Below, piece by piece: positions 9,688 to 20,669 of a DNA stretch of 31,025 nucleotides. The stretch's first letter is position 1, and every line of letters begins with the position of its first letter. The notes beneath the pieces are model-generated. The model ran no database searches. It saw nothing but the letters and a program-made list of their open reading frames with translations, and was not told where the DNA came from. Location of the stretch: the NCBI GenBank assembly GCA_015680685.1, contig MNCI01027447.1, forward strand, positions 652,346-683,370, given 5' to 3'. The translations under genes were made by a program, and so were the position numbers. This DNA comes from Gnetum montanum. Lineage: Eukaryota > Streptophyta > Gnetopsida > Gnetales > Gnetaceae.

Positions 9688-10987
9688 TGATGAGGCATCC
9701 AGTGACATTTTGTATATCTATTATAAGCCCTAGATTCAAGAAGTGTTTTATCCATTATATGTTTGTAGTCTAATGTGTTTGGTTATGGTTTATGCCTCCT
9801 AGGTATGCTTCCTTGCCTATTGCATCATACTTTTGGGTTTGGTGCATGATGAGTGGCGAGGTACCCCTACACTCAACCATACGNTCGTGCGAATTGCGTC
9901 TCATTAGTGCATGTGCCAAACTACTTAGGACATTTTCGACCTTGTTTGAGTGCCTTAAGGTTCTTTTGACATGTCCCTTTGGATTTCAAATTTTATCTAG
10001 AATTGAGCCTTGATTTCTCAATAAGGAGGATTACACTGACTACCTTGCATTAATGTAGGGGTATCAGCACATCCTCTTCAACGCATTCTCTACTTTTCTA
10101 GTTTTGAACCCAAGTGCCAAAAGTATGATCTGATTGGCTAGGACTACTTTGATAGATCTCTATTAACTCTCAGGGTTTAATAAACCTCCACTATTACATT
10201 GTGAAAATTATAAATATCCAAGATAAGCTTTGAAACATATCATAAGCACAACTTAGGCATTTCATTTGGGCTTTTGGCACCTAGTTTATGTAAAGAGATC
10301 TTTCTCACTTAGGTAAGTTGATTTCATTCCTTCCTTGTCTTGTGTATTTTGAGTCAATGCTTTCACAAGCACAGCTAGAATCTATCAAACTACTACATTA
10401 CTTATGTAGCACATAACCATTTAGTCTATGCAAAGTTCAATGTTTGTGTCATGAATAAAGGACATGATTTTTCTTTATTGCATTGTTGATGCATTAAACA
10501 TTAAACAATAAAAATATTTATTTAATTTTATTTTTATCAAGTTGCGATGATTCATCCTTATTCAAGGAGGTCATAATTATATAACATAGTGTTTGATCAT
10601 CAAGGTAGTGATAAAAGCTATTCTTATTGCTTTTTATATGTGGTGTTGCACTTGTTCCATAAGGAATTACACACAAGCATTACACCTATCCCCAAGAGGG
10701 ATCATGATTCATGTATGATTATTATTGTTCTATTTCTTATAATCATATAAAATCCATAAAAATTATAAATTATAATATTATAAATATTTTCTCTATCTCT
10801 CACCATGGCAACACAAGTTTTCATTTGTATCATATGTATGATAATATCTTTTATATTTATTTAATGCAATGATATACATGAGTGTTCTTGGCAATTCACT
10901 TAACATTATCTTTGAATCTTATGATCGAATCGTACTATATTCCATATGTTATAATTCCACTAGTCATGGTCATTGGGATCCCTATCA
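9688..10987 (+). mobile_element. Element C 5' LTR
   Basis: Starts TGATGAGG and ends CCCTATCA, so its ends are imperfect inverted repeats. About 1235 bp once the antisense insertion at 9847-9911 is removed, close to the 1217 bp of the 3' copy. Long stretches match the 3' LTR, for example TCTATTATAAGCC near 9720 and 28819. Confidence 0.8.
9842..9911 (-). mobile_element. Antisense Athila-like LTR, collapsed at an N, flanked by GTGCA duplications
   Basis: GTGCA at 9842-9846 and again at 9907-9911 flank 9847-9906. The left part (9847-9883) is the exact reverse complement of the 37-base LTR end seen at 270-306 and 30884-30920. A single N (9884) follows, then 22 bases ending TCATTA, a plausible reverse-complemented LTR start (family TGATGA). 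The other copy of this LTR (near 28940) is uninterrupted here. A solo LTR or whole element was inserted and its middle is missing from the assembly. Confidence 0.75.
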
Positions 10988-10988
10988 T

Positions 10989-11006
10989 CGGCTTCATTAC
11001 TAGGGA
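10989..11006 (+). promoter_or_regulatory. Decayed tRNA-Asp type primer binding site of element C
   Basis: CGGCTTCATTACTAGGGA sits one base after the LTR end, the same spacing as in elements A and D. It matches TGGCGCCGTTGCCGGGGA at 11 of 18 positions; most mismatches are C-to-T or G-to-A changes. By itself this would be weak; its exact position makes it credible. Confidence 0.55.
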
Positions 11007-11098
11007 AAACGTTGATGAATTACCTTGAAATACTTGTACAGTCATAATTTTCCTTTTTTTAGTTATTGATTTTGTAGGTATAAAGGACTAAAGCAATC

Positions 11099-13107
11099 AT
11101 GGATGACTTGAGTAATAAAAATATATTAAAGTAGAAACCTCAATTGGTCCAAATCACTTTTAAAAACATGGTGAATGATGCAATGTCGACCATTGTGGTG
11201 GAATTTCATCAAGACAAACTAGGACGATGGCATGATGCACATGGACGATTTTGCAAAGAGCCTAGAGAAGCTACACTTATTGCCCTTGAGAAGGCTTTGT
11301 CCAATTAAGACTTCATTGAGGATTTAAAAAATTATGAATCCTTATCATCCCAAAAATCATAGTATGCTACTCTTGAAAAGCAAGAGCTTTGCAATATGAT
11401 TGTGAAGCAAGAGTACAAGCACATACATGTTAGAAGGTAGTTAGGACCTTTTTCTAAACACTTTCATTGTTATAACATGAGTGATTCAAGGGGAAGGAGG
11501 TCCATGCATCTTTATCTTTGGGGCTTAAGCTATACATATGGTGATATGAAGTAGTCCATCATTTCATATTTTTCTTACCTTCATTTGAATGAAGGTATTG
11601 ATGGCTTGAATGAGTTATTATTTCTATAAATCTACCAAAGTCAAGTTTATGAAGTAGTTTGCATTTCATCTAAAAGCATTGAGAAGAGAAGAATCAAAAG
11701 GTTCGATATGGTTAATATTCCCACATTTAGTCGTTAATTAAATGATGATCTACAGCTTCATGTTCAAACACTTATCATCTCTTGTGAGCTACAAGAGTTA
11801 AAGAGTGAGTGGCAACAACTTTGTCTTTTTCTTCACATACTTATAGATCATGCTAAAACATGGTATTAAGCTCTTCCACCCAACTCCATACCTTCTTGGG
11901 CATACATGTTAAAAGCTTTTAATCTTGAATTTTATTCTTATGCTTGAGTTCCAAATGTTAAAAAAAAAGATAGTGAGATGGAAGTAGAATACTAATAAAT
12001 CATTGGATGTGTTCACAAAATAGTATAATTACATGTTCAAATAATGTTCAAATCATGGGTTCAACAAACATGATCTATTAATGCACCTAGTAGAAGGAAT
12101 ATAGTTGCAAACCCATGAAAGGATGGATATGTATGTCATGGATACTCTCTACAAGAGGTTAGTGGTTCAATTTGTTGTTTTGTTAAATGTTGTGGCTAAA
12201 TTGGAAGGTAAATGACATAAGCATGCTAATGTAGAAGAAGCCAACATAAATCTCTAATGTCAAAAGAATGTAAGGAATGTTGAATGTAAGGTTCAACCTT
12301 ATGATGCTATTGAATCCCTTATTTAGGAAAGGTTAAGAACAAGAAAAACTTTGATAGACATTGCCAATGTTGTTGACAAGGTTTGAAATGTTCTAAATTA
12401 AAATATGGTATCATGTCTTAAGGATTTGAAAAATAGATTTGTTGAAGGAGCTATGAAGGTAGTTACACCATAGGGTAGAAGTGGTCAAAGTAAAACAAAG
12501 GATAATAGGCCTTACCATGATCATATTTTTATCCTTGTGGTCCATTTCTCCAACAACTTTAAAAAGTGATGGAACCTTATCCTTGGAGTGTTTCCTCTAC
12601 ATCACAACAATCTTCCTTATGTCATCCTCTTTCCTATCATGAAACTCAACAAACAATGAACCAAATACCTCATGCCATACCTCCTCAATATTGGCCATAT
12701 CCACCACAACTATCTCAATAGTTGTAGGTCCAACAATATTTATCATGACCCTCTATGCCATCACAAGAGGGAATTTTAAGTTATCCATAGTGGGAACATG
12801 TTCAATTTCTTAATGAAAGGTACTACCCTCATTTTTCATCATCACATATTATTGGGTAGTACCTAATAATCATGTTCCTTCCATGGCAAGAAACTCATCA
12901 TCTCATAGGAAAAGGAATTTTCATAAGAGAAAGAAGAATAAAAATATTTGTGAGGACTCATGCTCATCCCCTTCTTCACCATTATCTTCAAAGAAACAAG
13001 ACAAAGGAGAGCATGTGATCAAGTTCAACACCTGGAATGCTATGAAGCATATCAATCATCTCCTCATCCATTTGGTAATTTTCAATAAAGAGAATGTTGT
13101 TAGGTGC
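11099..13107 (+). pseudogene. gag: Element C gag relic
   Basis: Gag forms the particle that packages element RNA. From the ATG at 11099 (MDDLSNKN) one frame can be followed for about 850 bases despite several stops. The retrotransposon gag core is readable at about 11760-11940: a DHAKTWY motif, then LPPNSIPSW and AFNLEFY, matching the A-x-x-W-Y ... S-I-x-S-W ... F pattern of the family. After a frameshift near 11970 the C-terminal half continues. It includes a Gln/Pro/Tyr-rich stretch (about 12650-12870), like the one in element A's gag, and a basic Ser/Lys/Arg-rich end (12883-13107). No CCHC zinc knuckle was seen. No pol domain follows. Confidence 0.65.
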
Positions 13108-16100
13108 TAGCCTTGAACTCCATCGTGGGGAAAGAGTCCTCCATGTAATGGTTTCAATGATATAGTATGGTTTATTTATTTGGTGTGTATTTTTATGTGC
13201 ATATTTTTTGAAACTAATGATATATCATTATCTAATTTTCTTATTCTTTTGATTTGGTATAATTTTTTGTGCATGTTTTTGGGCATACAAATCTATTAAC
13301 TTTGTTTTTTAATTTCCTTAGTGTTATTTTTTGTGTACCTATTTTTGATATTAATAATGATTTTCATATTTTCTTGTGTGTTTTGTGTAAACATGGAAAA
13401 ATTAATTAACGTTATTTATAAATGCTCACTCAATAAGCCAATGGTAGATGGATGAGTTATATATGTCATGATGATGCAAGAATGCTAAACCAGTATAAAT
13501 TGAAGCTTTCATTAACGGAATATACACATTATAAAATTCATCCACCTACTTTTCCTCTATTCATCACTAACGAATTATGCTCAAATTCATTAAGGAGCTA
13601 AGACTCACATTATGAGTTTTTAAAGCTAATGCTACTCAAACCATGGGCAAGTGGTGGACTCACATCTTAGGGTGTGAGCTCTGGAATCCTAGAAGAGTGC
13701 TTGGTCACTGGTTAGAAAAGGGTGCATCATTGAGGATCCTTGTAACCACTAGATGGGTTTGATTGGTGTGATTGCATCAATGTGCATTTGCTTATCATGC
13801 CTGACTACCTTGATTAGAAGGGGTTCATGATCTCATGAATCTATGCATGTCATGCAATAAGATATGAATTCTCATGATCATGTAAGTCAAAGACCCTAGA
13901 TAGTGATCTACAACTTTAATCATTCTTATAGTTCTTATGCACCATTTGAAAATCCTCTTCTCATTAAAGGAAAAATGATTAAATGTATTAAAGAAAAAAA
14001 AAAGAGAAAACAAAAAAAAAAAGAAAAAGAAAAGAAAAGAAACATCTTGAGAATTAATTAAAGTAGAAGAGGTAATGGGAACAATGATGTTATTCCAACA
14101 TCTTTAGTCCATGCAAATTGGTATTTCTATCATCTCAGATTGATCATGTAATCATTTAATTAAGACTAAAATAAGTGGTTTGACTAATAACCATGCAAAG
14201 TATATCTCATGTTCAACCTATTACCTAGATCACTTAACTCTAAAATCTAAACATCTAAGATAATCTCTTGCTCAATCCTACTAATGGCCATGAAGGCCTA
14301 GAGGTTTCTTTCTTAGTGAACTTTGGTAATTTCAAATGTTGCTTCTATCCAAATCCTAAATCCATTTGTTTCTAGGGATCATGATCATAATCGTTAACCC
14401 AAACCATGAAGATATTTGAACCTAAAAAATTCTATTTTCTTGATCATGACATTGTAATTACTATTGGAATTGGGATTATTTACTACAACTAGAGGAATCG
14501 ATAAGAGGTTTCTAGTAAAGCATAATTCGGAGAACTTGTTGTGCATATGTGCATGGATGGAGAAGAATCAAATTAGAATGTTAACTTCTAACTGATCTAT
14601 GGCATGATGTCTTGGTTTAGTTTCACCATTGGTTAAACAATGGAATACTTAGGCTAGATGACACTAGTAGTGGAAAGTGTGACCTTGCACTTAGAAAAGA
14701 AACTTGGAGATCTATCCCCACTGTGTGGATGAGTAGTGGTCAAGGAATGCATTAGTGAGTCTCTCATGGGATGTAAGATGTGCTTACATGCTCCCATAAG
14801 CTATGTAAATGATTAGCTAGGGATTCAATGATGTTGCACTCTTACCTTCTCTCTCTTGTTTATATTTCACTATCTATCTCTTCTTTTTCCATTTTGTGTA
14901 TTGTTGTGTATGAAAGAAAGTCAATTAGATGAAGCAGAGGATGAGATTTGGTCATCCAAGGAGGAAAAATCACATTTGATGCTAATGTCTTAATGGTATC
15001 CATGGATGTTCCATCAATGGATTTTACAAGGGCAAGAGAGATAAGTATCTACTATGGGGAGGATCTACTTCTAAATCCTTGGTGGCTTAGCACTATAAGT
15101 GAGTGAACTCAAGCTTATCTCCTAGTGATGGTGGTGGTTTCATGACATAAAGCACTTAATTAGTCTTCCACTTATGTAACTGTTGACTCTATGAGCTTTA
15201 AGGTTTAATCATGATAATTCCTTTCCACTTTATCTTACTTGTGCTTGTTTACTCAACCTTCGGGTACCCTATTTATATTCTATTTTTATAATCATATTTC
15301 CTAATCCTTGGATCATGGAAGTGAGAAAATTTGACATTATGATTCATATCTCATGAGTTTGGATGTCATCCAAGATAAGATTTTAATGTTTTGTTTTTCT
15401 TCTTGTTATTTTCACTTGTTTAGTTTGATCCTTGGTTGGATTATTAGTACTTTCATGAGCATTTGTTCTTCTTGTTCTTCTCATTTGTATTCTTCCTATG
15501 GTTCAAGCCAAGTGTCTTGTAACTTAGTTATGGGAGAGAGGAATCGAATTAGATATGTACTTTATAAATTTGGTGGTTATTTAAATTATTTCCATCTTAT
15601 TTTTACTTACCCATGCAAGCCTTGATTCCATGGTTGGAATTATGTTTCTCTTATGGCCCTAAGGATTATACATATCATTGTTCCTATGGCCATTTTTTGC
15701 AATGGTAGTATGATGCCTTGGGAATCTCAGTTGAGTTTTAGCATGTTTATAGCTCATTATGCTTAAGCAATTTTAGTAAAGATTTTGTAGACCTACTTGG
15801 AAGGAGAGTGACAGATCTTAGCTCTTAGTCTATGGTCCTACAAGAAAACAACTAGTCTAAAAAGAAAAGGAGGAGTAACACCAATTACCAAATCTAACAC
15901 CTATATCTAAGAGACCTTGCTTAAGAGAGAGACTGAAAGATCTTTAGGTTGAGCATGTACCCAACAAGATCTCTTGAATGAGTGTGAGAGGAGCTAGTAG
16001 GAGACAATTCAAAGATCAATAACATGGAAGACGGAGTAATGTGAATGATGTCTAGTAGAAAACCATCCATAAGGCCAGGGTTATAGAAGTTGAGGTACAA

Positions 16101-16340
16101 TCATAGAGATTTTACATGTATGTACCTCTATCCTTTAAGCTTCTTTTTGTTTCATGTAAGTGTATTAGGGGGAGTCTATTCTTACCCACCACCCCTTGAT
16201 ACCTCTTGATGATGTGGCCTGTATCATAAAATACTCATGATTTATATTATATATTTATAATTTCTCCATATTGATCTTGTTAAGTTTCTATTCTCTATTT
16301 TTATGTCTTTGGTATTAAAGCTATGGAACTCGCTTTACTT
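13108..16340. other. Element C internal DNA without recognised genes
   Basis: About 3.2 kb between gag and the 3' LTR, where pol would be expected. It is AT-rich with stops in all frames. The only notable features are an A/G-rich run at about 13990-14040 and a short G-rich run near 16168. The 90-codon open frame at 15353-15625 has no recognisable motif. Confidence 0.55.
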
Positions 16341-16353
16341 AGCTATGGGAAAA
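16341..16353 (+). promoter_or_regulatory. Probable polypurine tract of element C
   Basis: AGCTATGGGAAAA, purine-rich at its end, stands directly before the TGATGAGG start of C's 3' LTR, where plus-strand DNA synthesis is primed. Confidence 0.5.
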
Positions 16354-16359
16354 TGATGA

Positions 16360-16364
16360 GGCAC
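16360..16364 (+). repeat. Target site duplication of element A, left copy (GGCAC)
   Basis: GGCAC is immediately before the TGATGAAG start of A and recurs at 28796-28800 immediately after its CTCATCA end. Removing A and one copy restores the alignment of C's two LTRs. Confidence 0.95.
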
Positions 16365-16426
16365 TGATGAAGTGTCATTAGTCAATGCGTCGACTAGGCC
16401 ACGTATACAGGGTTACGTATACGCGA

Positions 16427-16474
16427 CCACGTTGATGCGGGCCCGTCGACGTAGCCTTTTATGCATCAACGTGG
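16427..16474 (+). repeat. Inverted repeat in the U3 of element A's 5' LTR
   Basis: CCACGTTGATGC (16427-16438) and GCATCAACGTGG (16463-16474) are perfect 12-base reverse complements around a 24-base loop that itself contains GGGCCC and GTCGAC. It could form a hairpin or act as paired factor-binding sites upstream of the TATA box. Confidence 0.9.
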
Positions 16475-16502
16475 CCCCGTTTACGCAGAGCCTATTTCAG
16501 CC

Positions 16503-16510
16503 TATAAATA
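16503..16510 (+). promoter_or_regulatory. TATA box of element A 5' LTR
   Basis: TATAAATA lies about 140 bases inside the LTR. The D LTR has the same motif in an equivalent place (30194-30201). The 3' LTR of A has lost it. Confidence 0.75.
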
Positions 16511-17278
16511 AGAGGGCCTTCTACCTCATTTAGGTACCTTTCAATTAGTTGTAGCAAAGCTCTTGTAGTTTGTTCTCGCAGGATATAGAATATTTTCCAA
16601 GTGCCCGCAGCAGGTGTAAGAAAAGTGATCGACTCTTTATACGAGCGTTGATGTATCTAAGCCCATTGGCGTGACGACAATAAAGATGAACTATTCAAGC
16701 ATTTCTTGTAGCATTTGGACTTAGCTATTTTATGCATTTAATAGTTTAATATGTTTGTGCTTTGTTAATTACTTGTTAATTACTTAAGTTTCTATTATTG
16801 TTATCTTAATCGCTATCACTCATTCGTAGTTTGTAAAGGCCATAAGTATGACCATCTCGAATGTAAATCAAACATTTGGTAAACCTAGTGATGCTTAACG
16901 TCTGGTAACCCAGAAGTGTTAGGAGATGCTCAGAATGTGCTTGGAAGATGGGATGGGATACTTATGCTAGGAATAGTTAGAATACAAGCTAGGATAATTG
17001 TAGATTAGTTAATAGTTTATTCCTTACTTTTCATACCTTAATTAGCTGCCAAAACATAAGTAAAAAGCTATAAAAATCATTAGCCTTAGTCTCACTTAAC
17101 CATTGTAAACAGAACCTCACAAGTGAAATTAGGAGGACAACGACCGTTCTAACCCAAGGTTTCACTGGTTAGAGTCTGGTGTATGTTAAGTGCTTACAGC
17201 CTACGAAATTCGACCGAGTCACGTGTGAACACCCGTGATTCGTATTTTTGGGTGTAGGGGTACCTAGCCGCTCATCAT

Positions 17279-17296
17279 TGGCACCGTTTCTGGGGA
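17279..17296 (+). promoter_or_regulatory. Primer binding site of element A (tRNA-Asp type)
   Basis: TGGCACCGTTTCTGGGGA matches TGGCGCCGTTGCCGGGGA, the complement of the plant tRNA-Asp 3' end, at 15 of 18 positions, one base after the LTR. Such sites are typical of Athila-type elements. Confidence 0.85.
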
Positions 17297-17422
17297 CTGT
17301 TAGTCTTACATGCATCATCTAACCTTAGTGAAATTATCATCTAAGTAATTGGAACAGACCCAAGATAGAAACATTTATGCATGCTAGGAGGATTAAAGTA
17401 AATAATAAGGTACATCGATTAC

Positions 17423-19520
17423 ATGGACCATCTAGTGTCCAACATGTCTTCTCATAGGAGAGAGGTATCCAACCCACCAATGCCACAAGAATGTCGGGTG
17501 GTATACAAGCATCCTGATGAATATGTCCCTGATTTCACATTCATCCTACACTAGGTCGAGTATCTATGATGGCAAGACACGGAGGGCAACATCGTGCTAT
17601 CGCCCGACCGATCAGCTCCTGCGATGCTATATCACAATCTGGGCAGATTAGGCATCCAGGACCGTGGAGCGGAGTATGTCATGGAGGACCATGACTACCG
17701 GGACTATCGTCCCACTAAGGGTCAATGAGCATGAGATTAGCAGTAGGTGGACAGATATGAACATTAGAAGGGGAAACAATTCAGTAATCCCTTATTCTCG
17801 CAAGGGCTGCAAGACGATGGGGATCCCGTCTTTCATGATACCCATTCGACCAAACTTCCCCTGGGGCAGCAGATCCTCCAGTCCATCATTTAGAACAAAC
17901 CTCTTAGTGACCAAGATCCTCAAGGGGATGGTGGGTCACATAGCAAGGATGGGCAGGTTGATCGAGGCTGTCATCAGGGTAGAGGGGGAGATCGACACCA
18001 GAGCAATGCTAAAACCTCTCCTTCTTCTTCATCCTCTCGCTCTCCTACACCTTCATCCAACTCAGGCTCTGAGCATAACTGGGATAGGAAGGCACGAAAG
18101 GATGATGGTAAAAAGGGTCGAAAGGGGTAACATGAGGAAATAGGTGACCAATCGCGCGATGCTCACCAGCATGAAAGGAGGGGTAGCCGAAATCATCACA
18201 GACATCATGGTCCTCAACAGGACTATGATTCGAATGAGCTGTTGTTGGCTACTTGGAGCATGCTCCAAATCACTGAGGTAGTCCAAATCCCTAGTAGGCA
18301 CATAAAGGATAGTCGGATCAAGCGAGTTGATATGAAAAACATCCCCAAATTTGAAGGGGGATACAACTGTGATCCGCAGACTCACCTGTAGGTGTTCCAT
18401 GATGCCTGCACCCTACAAAACATTAACAATGATTGGTAGAAGATGAAGCTGTTCCCTCGCATACTCATCAAAGAAGCTAAAAGTTGGTACCGGTCCTTGG
18501 AGCCAGAATCAATAAGAAGATGGAGTACGATGCTTGAAATTTTCAATGACAAGTATCAAACGTACTCTAGAGTGGGGAATCTGAGACGGTAGATCCAAGG
18601 CTGGAAACAAGGGAATCATAAACCCTTGGATGCCGCCATGAGCAGGTACTACTCATTGTTGCATTGGTGCCCTAGTCATGGTTATTTCCAGCGGGCACAG
18701 CTTCGCCACATCATTGATGGGCTTCGTTTTGAAATGCAAAAGACCCTTGACGTGTATGCCCAAGAACGACTGTCGAAGTTAAGGGCCCATCAATTGCAGT
18801 GCCTCATTGAATAGGTGGCCAAGGAGGAAGGAGAACTTAGGAAAAAGGAGAGTGTAGAAGAATTCAACTAGGATCCTTCCCTCAGAAAAAGGGAGGTCCA
18901 ATTTTGTGATGAGGAGGATGAATCACCACTGAAGGAAACAGTGAATCGGAAGACTTTGTCGTTACAAAAGTTTGCATCTGAAATATCGGCAAAGGTGGAT
19001 AGGATGTAGGACTCTTTAGATGAAAGAGTCCAAAGCATGTTGAAAATCACAAAGAAGTCCAGAGAACAAGGTAATGACCGCGATCGACGCAGGAAGAAGG
19101 AAGCTGAACGTGCCCAATATAAGGGTAAGGGCAAAGTTGCTGTAGCAGAGCAGGTTGTAGACTCTAACACTGAGGAGGGTGATGAATGTGGCATATGCCA
19201 ATATGAACATCCTAAGGGATTCTATCCTGTGGTGTCACATCTTCAAGAGTCTGGGGTGTACGCATTAAACCCTCGCTTGGCACAGTAGTAAACAACCCGA
19301 AGGTTGCCTTATCCACAAGGCAATTATAGGCTGTTCCACCAGCAGCAACAAGGATATTATCCAAGTGGAGCACCATCACAACTGTACGAATACTTCCAAT
19401 AATGGCAGCAACCACAAGTGTGGGGGATGCCACCTCCAAGGCAATAGTACCCTTACAAACAACCTGATCCTTATGGGTACTACGTTTAGCAACCAGTCTC
19501 TCCATGGGACTCTTCCAGTC
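17423..19520 (+). pseudogene. gag: Element A gag
   Basis: One reading frame can be followed from the ATG at 17423 to the N at 19521, about 700 codons, broken only by nonsense codons. The N-terminal third is hydrophilic; a Ser/Pro-rich and Lys/Arg-rich stretch lies at about 18010-18130. The retrotransposon gag core is at 18332-18814 with IPKFEGG, LFPRILIKEAKSWYRSLEP, SIRRWSTMLEIFNDKY and YYSLLHWCP segments. A charged, coiled-coil-like stretch (18815-19130) leads to CGICQYEHPKGF (about 19190), a possible half zinc finger, then a Gln/Tyr/Pro-rich tail. Most stops are TAG at places where glutamine would be natural. The 5' limit is the first ATG of the frame after the leader; a later ATG (17444) is also possible. 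Confidence 0.75.
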
Positions 19521-19574
19521 NTCTATCCTGTGGTGTCACATCTTCAAGAGTCTGGGGTGTACGCATTAAACCCN
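19521..19574. other. Assembly artefact: 52-bp copy of gag sequence between two Ns
   Basis: 19522-19573 is identical over all 52 bases to 19221-19272 within gag and is bracketed by N at 19521 and 19574. The reading frame changes across it (frame of 17423 before, frame of 19575 after). It looks like a misplaced contig piece, not a real duplication. Confidence 0.8.
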
Positions 19575-20660
19575 GAGAGCCCACATCTCTTCTATCCTTC
19601 ATCACCTTCTCCTGCCACTTCTCCACAACATCCTACTCAACTGCCACCTACCCCACCGATGCAAGGAGAAATACTGCCACATCCGTAGCAATGAAACACT
19701 ACGAGGGCTGTTAACTTGCAACCGGCACCTTAGCCAAGTGGACCAGAACCCAAGCCACGAAAACTTCCTTTTTTCCAGCCCAATAATTTGAACATACCCT
19801 CACATACACCTATGGCCAGTGCCTTTCAACCTACAAGCACCTCCACTATTCTACCGCCAGAGTAGCCTTTAAGCCAACTGCACTCCAACATCCAGACGGT
19901 CATGCTCACACATGCCATGATCGACTGGATCAAGGTAGGTCACCTTCCCCAAAAATTGACTGATCCGGGAAGCCCCCTCATCTATCTTCAGGTGGCAGGG
20001 AACAAGCCATGCAAAGCTCTTCTGGACTCAGGGTTAGGGATCAATTTGATCTCTCATGATATGTATAAGAACTAAAACCTGCCCTTGCTAAAGAAGAGCA
20101 ACATTCGAATCGAGTTAGCAAACTAGTCCATCACTATTCCCTTGGGATTGGTGGAGGACATAGTGACCACCATTTATGGGTTGTCCTATCCTGTTTATTT
20201 CTTGGTCATCCGTGTGGAGAACTGAAAGGGGAACTTCCCAATCATCATGGGAAGAGCCTGGTTAAGCACAGTGGATGCACGATTAGGAATCCAAGATCTG
20301 TCTCTGGAAATTTCAAAGGAAAATCCTTTCAGGAAGATCGAGAAGAAGCACATTCCATGCATCGTGTACAGTGACTCATGGTGCAACTGTGTGTAGCAGT
20401 TATGGTACGCTAAATGGATATCCATTCAAGCATGCAGTTGGTGTACCGAGGAATCACCTGTTCAATAGTGCTTGTACGCAGCAGCCACTAACCAAGAGGG
20501 CACCCAGTGGCTGACAGCTGATCCTACTAGCAACGCATTGTGCATGGAACCGTCTGAGGGGCTTGTGCAAGCCTACGTTGAAAGCAAGGTAAAAATGGAA
20601 GAGGTTCATCAATAGGTCTCCACTGTTGATGACCATGATGACTGGGGGAAGCTACAAATC
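19575..20660 (+). pseudogene. pol: Element A gag tail and aspartic protease
   Basis: The frame starting after the second N continues without shift into RT, so gag, protease and RT were one polyprotein or nearly so. 19575-19900 is Pro/Gln/Ser-rich. The protease lies at about 19970-20290. The active-site motif LLDSGLGINLIS has its catalytic Asp at 20025-20027. A segment IPLGLVEDI follows and then IIMGRAWL (about 20245-20270), equivalent to the I-I-L-G-R-P-F-L block of the family. The protease matures the polyprotein in particles. After it, 20290-20660 is a linker with no recognised domain. Several TAG, TAA and TGA stops break the frame. Confidence 0.75.
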
Positions 20661-20669
20661 TGTGAGAGC

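Larger units (their letters stand above)
16365..17277 (+). mobile_element. Element A 5' LTR (913 bp)
   Basis: Starts TGATGAAGTGTCATTAG and ends GCTCATCA. The U3 part is GC-rich and palindromic (16398-16475). A TATAAATA box is at 16503-16510 and an AATAAA at 16679-16684. The rest is AT-rich and closes with the GTAGGGGTACC box shared with other LTRs in the window. Confidence 0.95.

Noticed and set aside
9792-10013. 73-codon open frame crossing the N at 9884
   Set aside because: It runs from one LTR into a collapsed antisense LTR through an unknown base; not a gene.
16309-16326. TTGGTATTAAAGCTATGG, similar to an initiator-Met tRNA primer site
   Set aside because: No LTR end was found before it and it lies just upstream of C's polypurine tract; probably chance.
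18868-19505. Minus-strand open frames over gag
   Set aside because: Antisense shadows of the gag frame, with no motifs of their own.
19365-19688. 107-codon open frame containing both unknown bases
   Set aside because: Made by the 52-bp assembly artefact; the true gag frame is different.
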